From Endocalyx cinctus (taxonomy: Eukaryota; Ascomycota; Sordariomycetes; Amphisphaeriales; Apiosporaceae), in NCBI GenBank assembly GCA_001600455.1, contig BCKC01000011.1:272773-336772 (forward strand): DNA of 64,000 nucleotides, given 5' to 3'. Shown here in pieces: positions 62,738 through 64,000 of this stretch (positions are counted from its first letter, which is position 1; every line of letters begins with the position of its first letter). The translations under genes and the position numbers were made by a program. The notes under the pieces were generated by a model. That model ran no database searches, had not been told where the DNA came from, and worked only from the letters and a program-made list of their open reading frames with translations.

Positions 62738-64000
62738 GTCGAAAGAATGACTTGTGGATGGTAATTAGGATTACTGTCTTCGTGATTAATATTGGATAGA
62801 ATATAAGTAAGTCTACCAATAATTAGTAGAATCTCTCTTTTTTATCTTGTCTAAAGTGCAACAAACTACACCTAAAGGAGGACTGAATAAAATTGATACT
62901 AGACTGATTTCTATTTTTTTCGCTCAATGCCTGAGTTTACGAAGGGTCTTCTACACGCCTCTACGGAACCATCTTTAAAAACCCCTGTTATTTTCTTATC
63001 TTATCTTTTCTGTGTAGCACAGTAAAAATTGTAAACTCAGGACGTTCTGTGGGCTGCAAGCTCACCTCTAGTATCCCATTTCTACCAGTGGTCTTACTAG
63101 TGGTCCTACCAGCAAAATATTCATGCAACTACAGAGAATATACAACCATGCCAAGCGTGCATCTGCCATTGGTGATTAGTGTGGACATTCTGCTCTAAAT
63201 GGGAGGTAAATTTCTTCTAAATATAAATACCGGCTAGAGACCGATACTACACAAGTAGAGTGATCAAAAGATGAAAAGCCCTTTGCGAAGAGGGTTAAAT
63301 AGTACGTAAAATCATTGAAAGGAAACCGTTTGCGACCAGATTTTTTTCTTGGAGGATAATCCGGCGTTCTTACCGGTGCACTTTGGCCAGTTAAGGCGAG
63401 CATCGGTTTTCGGAGGGGGATAAAAGCTTAGGGAACGTAGCTCCTCCGGGAGTGTTATAGCCCTTTGCATAATAGCCCTGTGCTCGTGTCTTGGTATAAT
63501 AGATTAATAATAACAGGGGTGTTGATCAGAGCTGAAAATGACTCGAACGTAAAACGCAACAACCCGGAAAAGCGTGATCGAACTACTGCATGCATCCTAA
63601 CCAAATAGACTCGAAAACTTTCGCTAAATTTAGAAGATAGGTTACAAATTGATTGACTTAATAGGGTTTGCATTGATGACATAGTAAATGAGTGGAGAAG
63701 GCTTCGTTTCTGCATTGCTACTTTGCGTCAATTCGCAGTGAATGCGTCTCATTGAGTAGTATTCTGTGCTCCTCATAGGCAACAATATCTCCTTGGCAAC
63801 CTATGTACCCCTCTCTCATGAAGTATCTAGGAATTAACACCCTGGAAGCACGTCATTGTCCGGGTAATACCGGTAGATACCTATCCCGTACTTCTGTCTC
63901 CTGTCACTACCGAGGTACGCGGCTACCGCAGGTCGACCTTTCACTGCCTCGCATAATTCAAAAGTCCGATTATATTTACCAGATGCTCTATAGTGATTCA
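62738..64000. other. Right-edge intergenic region
   Basis: Presumed promoter of the acyltransferase, then the second small inverted-repeat element, then sequence with short open frames (63176-63403, 63455-63715) that carry no recognised motif. Confidence 0.4.
62930..63041. mobile_element. Small MITE-like element, copy 2
   Basis: Starts CCTGAGTTTAC and ends GTAAACTCAGG, a perfect 11-bp terminal inverted repeat. Interior nearly identical to 41190-41291 except for a 10-bp insertion next to CTTCTAC that repeats a local CTAC. Flanking GGGCTGCAAGCTCACCTC also occurs near 41555 and, diverged, near 28683. Confidence 0.7.

Overview
The window is nuclear DNA of a filamentous ascomycete (Pezizomycotina; probably Sordariomycetes-like, genus not resolvable by eye). 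The evidence is short GT-AG introns (about 50-110 bp) with CTAAC/CTGAC-type branch points, fungal-only families (fungal rhodopsin-domain proteins, HET, NACHT-ankyrin NLR, DUF3176, DUF3435), NRPS and reducing-PKS sequence, and AT-rich transposon debris. Many broken genes carry C-to-T or G-to-A type nonsense codons, as expected from repeat-induced point mutation (RIP) or old decay. Exon boundaries were set by hand from splice consensus, reading frame and, where available, a paralogue.

Layout. 1-5.9 kb: relic retroelements (Gypsy gag start, an LTR, RT/RNase H) and a tandem-chromodomain reading frame. 6-20.8 kb: two inverted, divergent copies of a five-exon membrane-protein gene bracket a GH11 xylanase, two rhodopsin-domain membrane proteins (one with unresolved junctions), a short-chain dehydrogenase, and mariner and Copia relics. 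21.4-27.1 kb: mostly wreckage, with an acetyltransferase fragment, a 53-bp poly-C run, the N-terminus of a DUF3435 tyrosine recombinase, a secreted-protein gene with a premature stop, and the ER-KR end of a dead highly reducing PKS. 27.3-32.6 kb: intact SDR, a small NTF2-like protein and an FMN-dependent 2-hydroxyacid dehydrogenase, possibly tailoring genes left from the PKS locus.

33-47.5 kb: a surface and self/non-self recognition block with an anchored secreted protein, a DUF3176 gene with one in-frame TAG, a broken ectodomain membrane protein, a HET-domain gene, a truncated pepsin-like protein without the catalytic DTG, and a PNP-NACHT-ankyrin NLR with nearly identical ankyrin repeats. 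48.3-62.7 kb: a compact specialised-metabolite cluster of broken P450, 1969-residue NRPS of unusual layout (C remnant-A-T-T-C-C*), divergent DHA2 MFS exporter and a BAHD/Tri3-like acyltransferase. A direct repeat pair lies between exporter and acyltransferase, and a small inverted-repeat element present twice in the window lies at the right edge.

Most unusual items: the NRPS architecture and its cluster, the orphan recombinase N-terminus (family of Starship captains), the inverted membrane-protein pair, and the tandem chromodomain frame. No RNA gene or CRISPR array was found. Family assignments rest on motif recognition only; no database search was possible.
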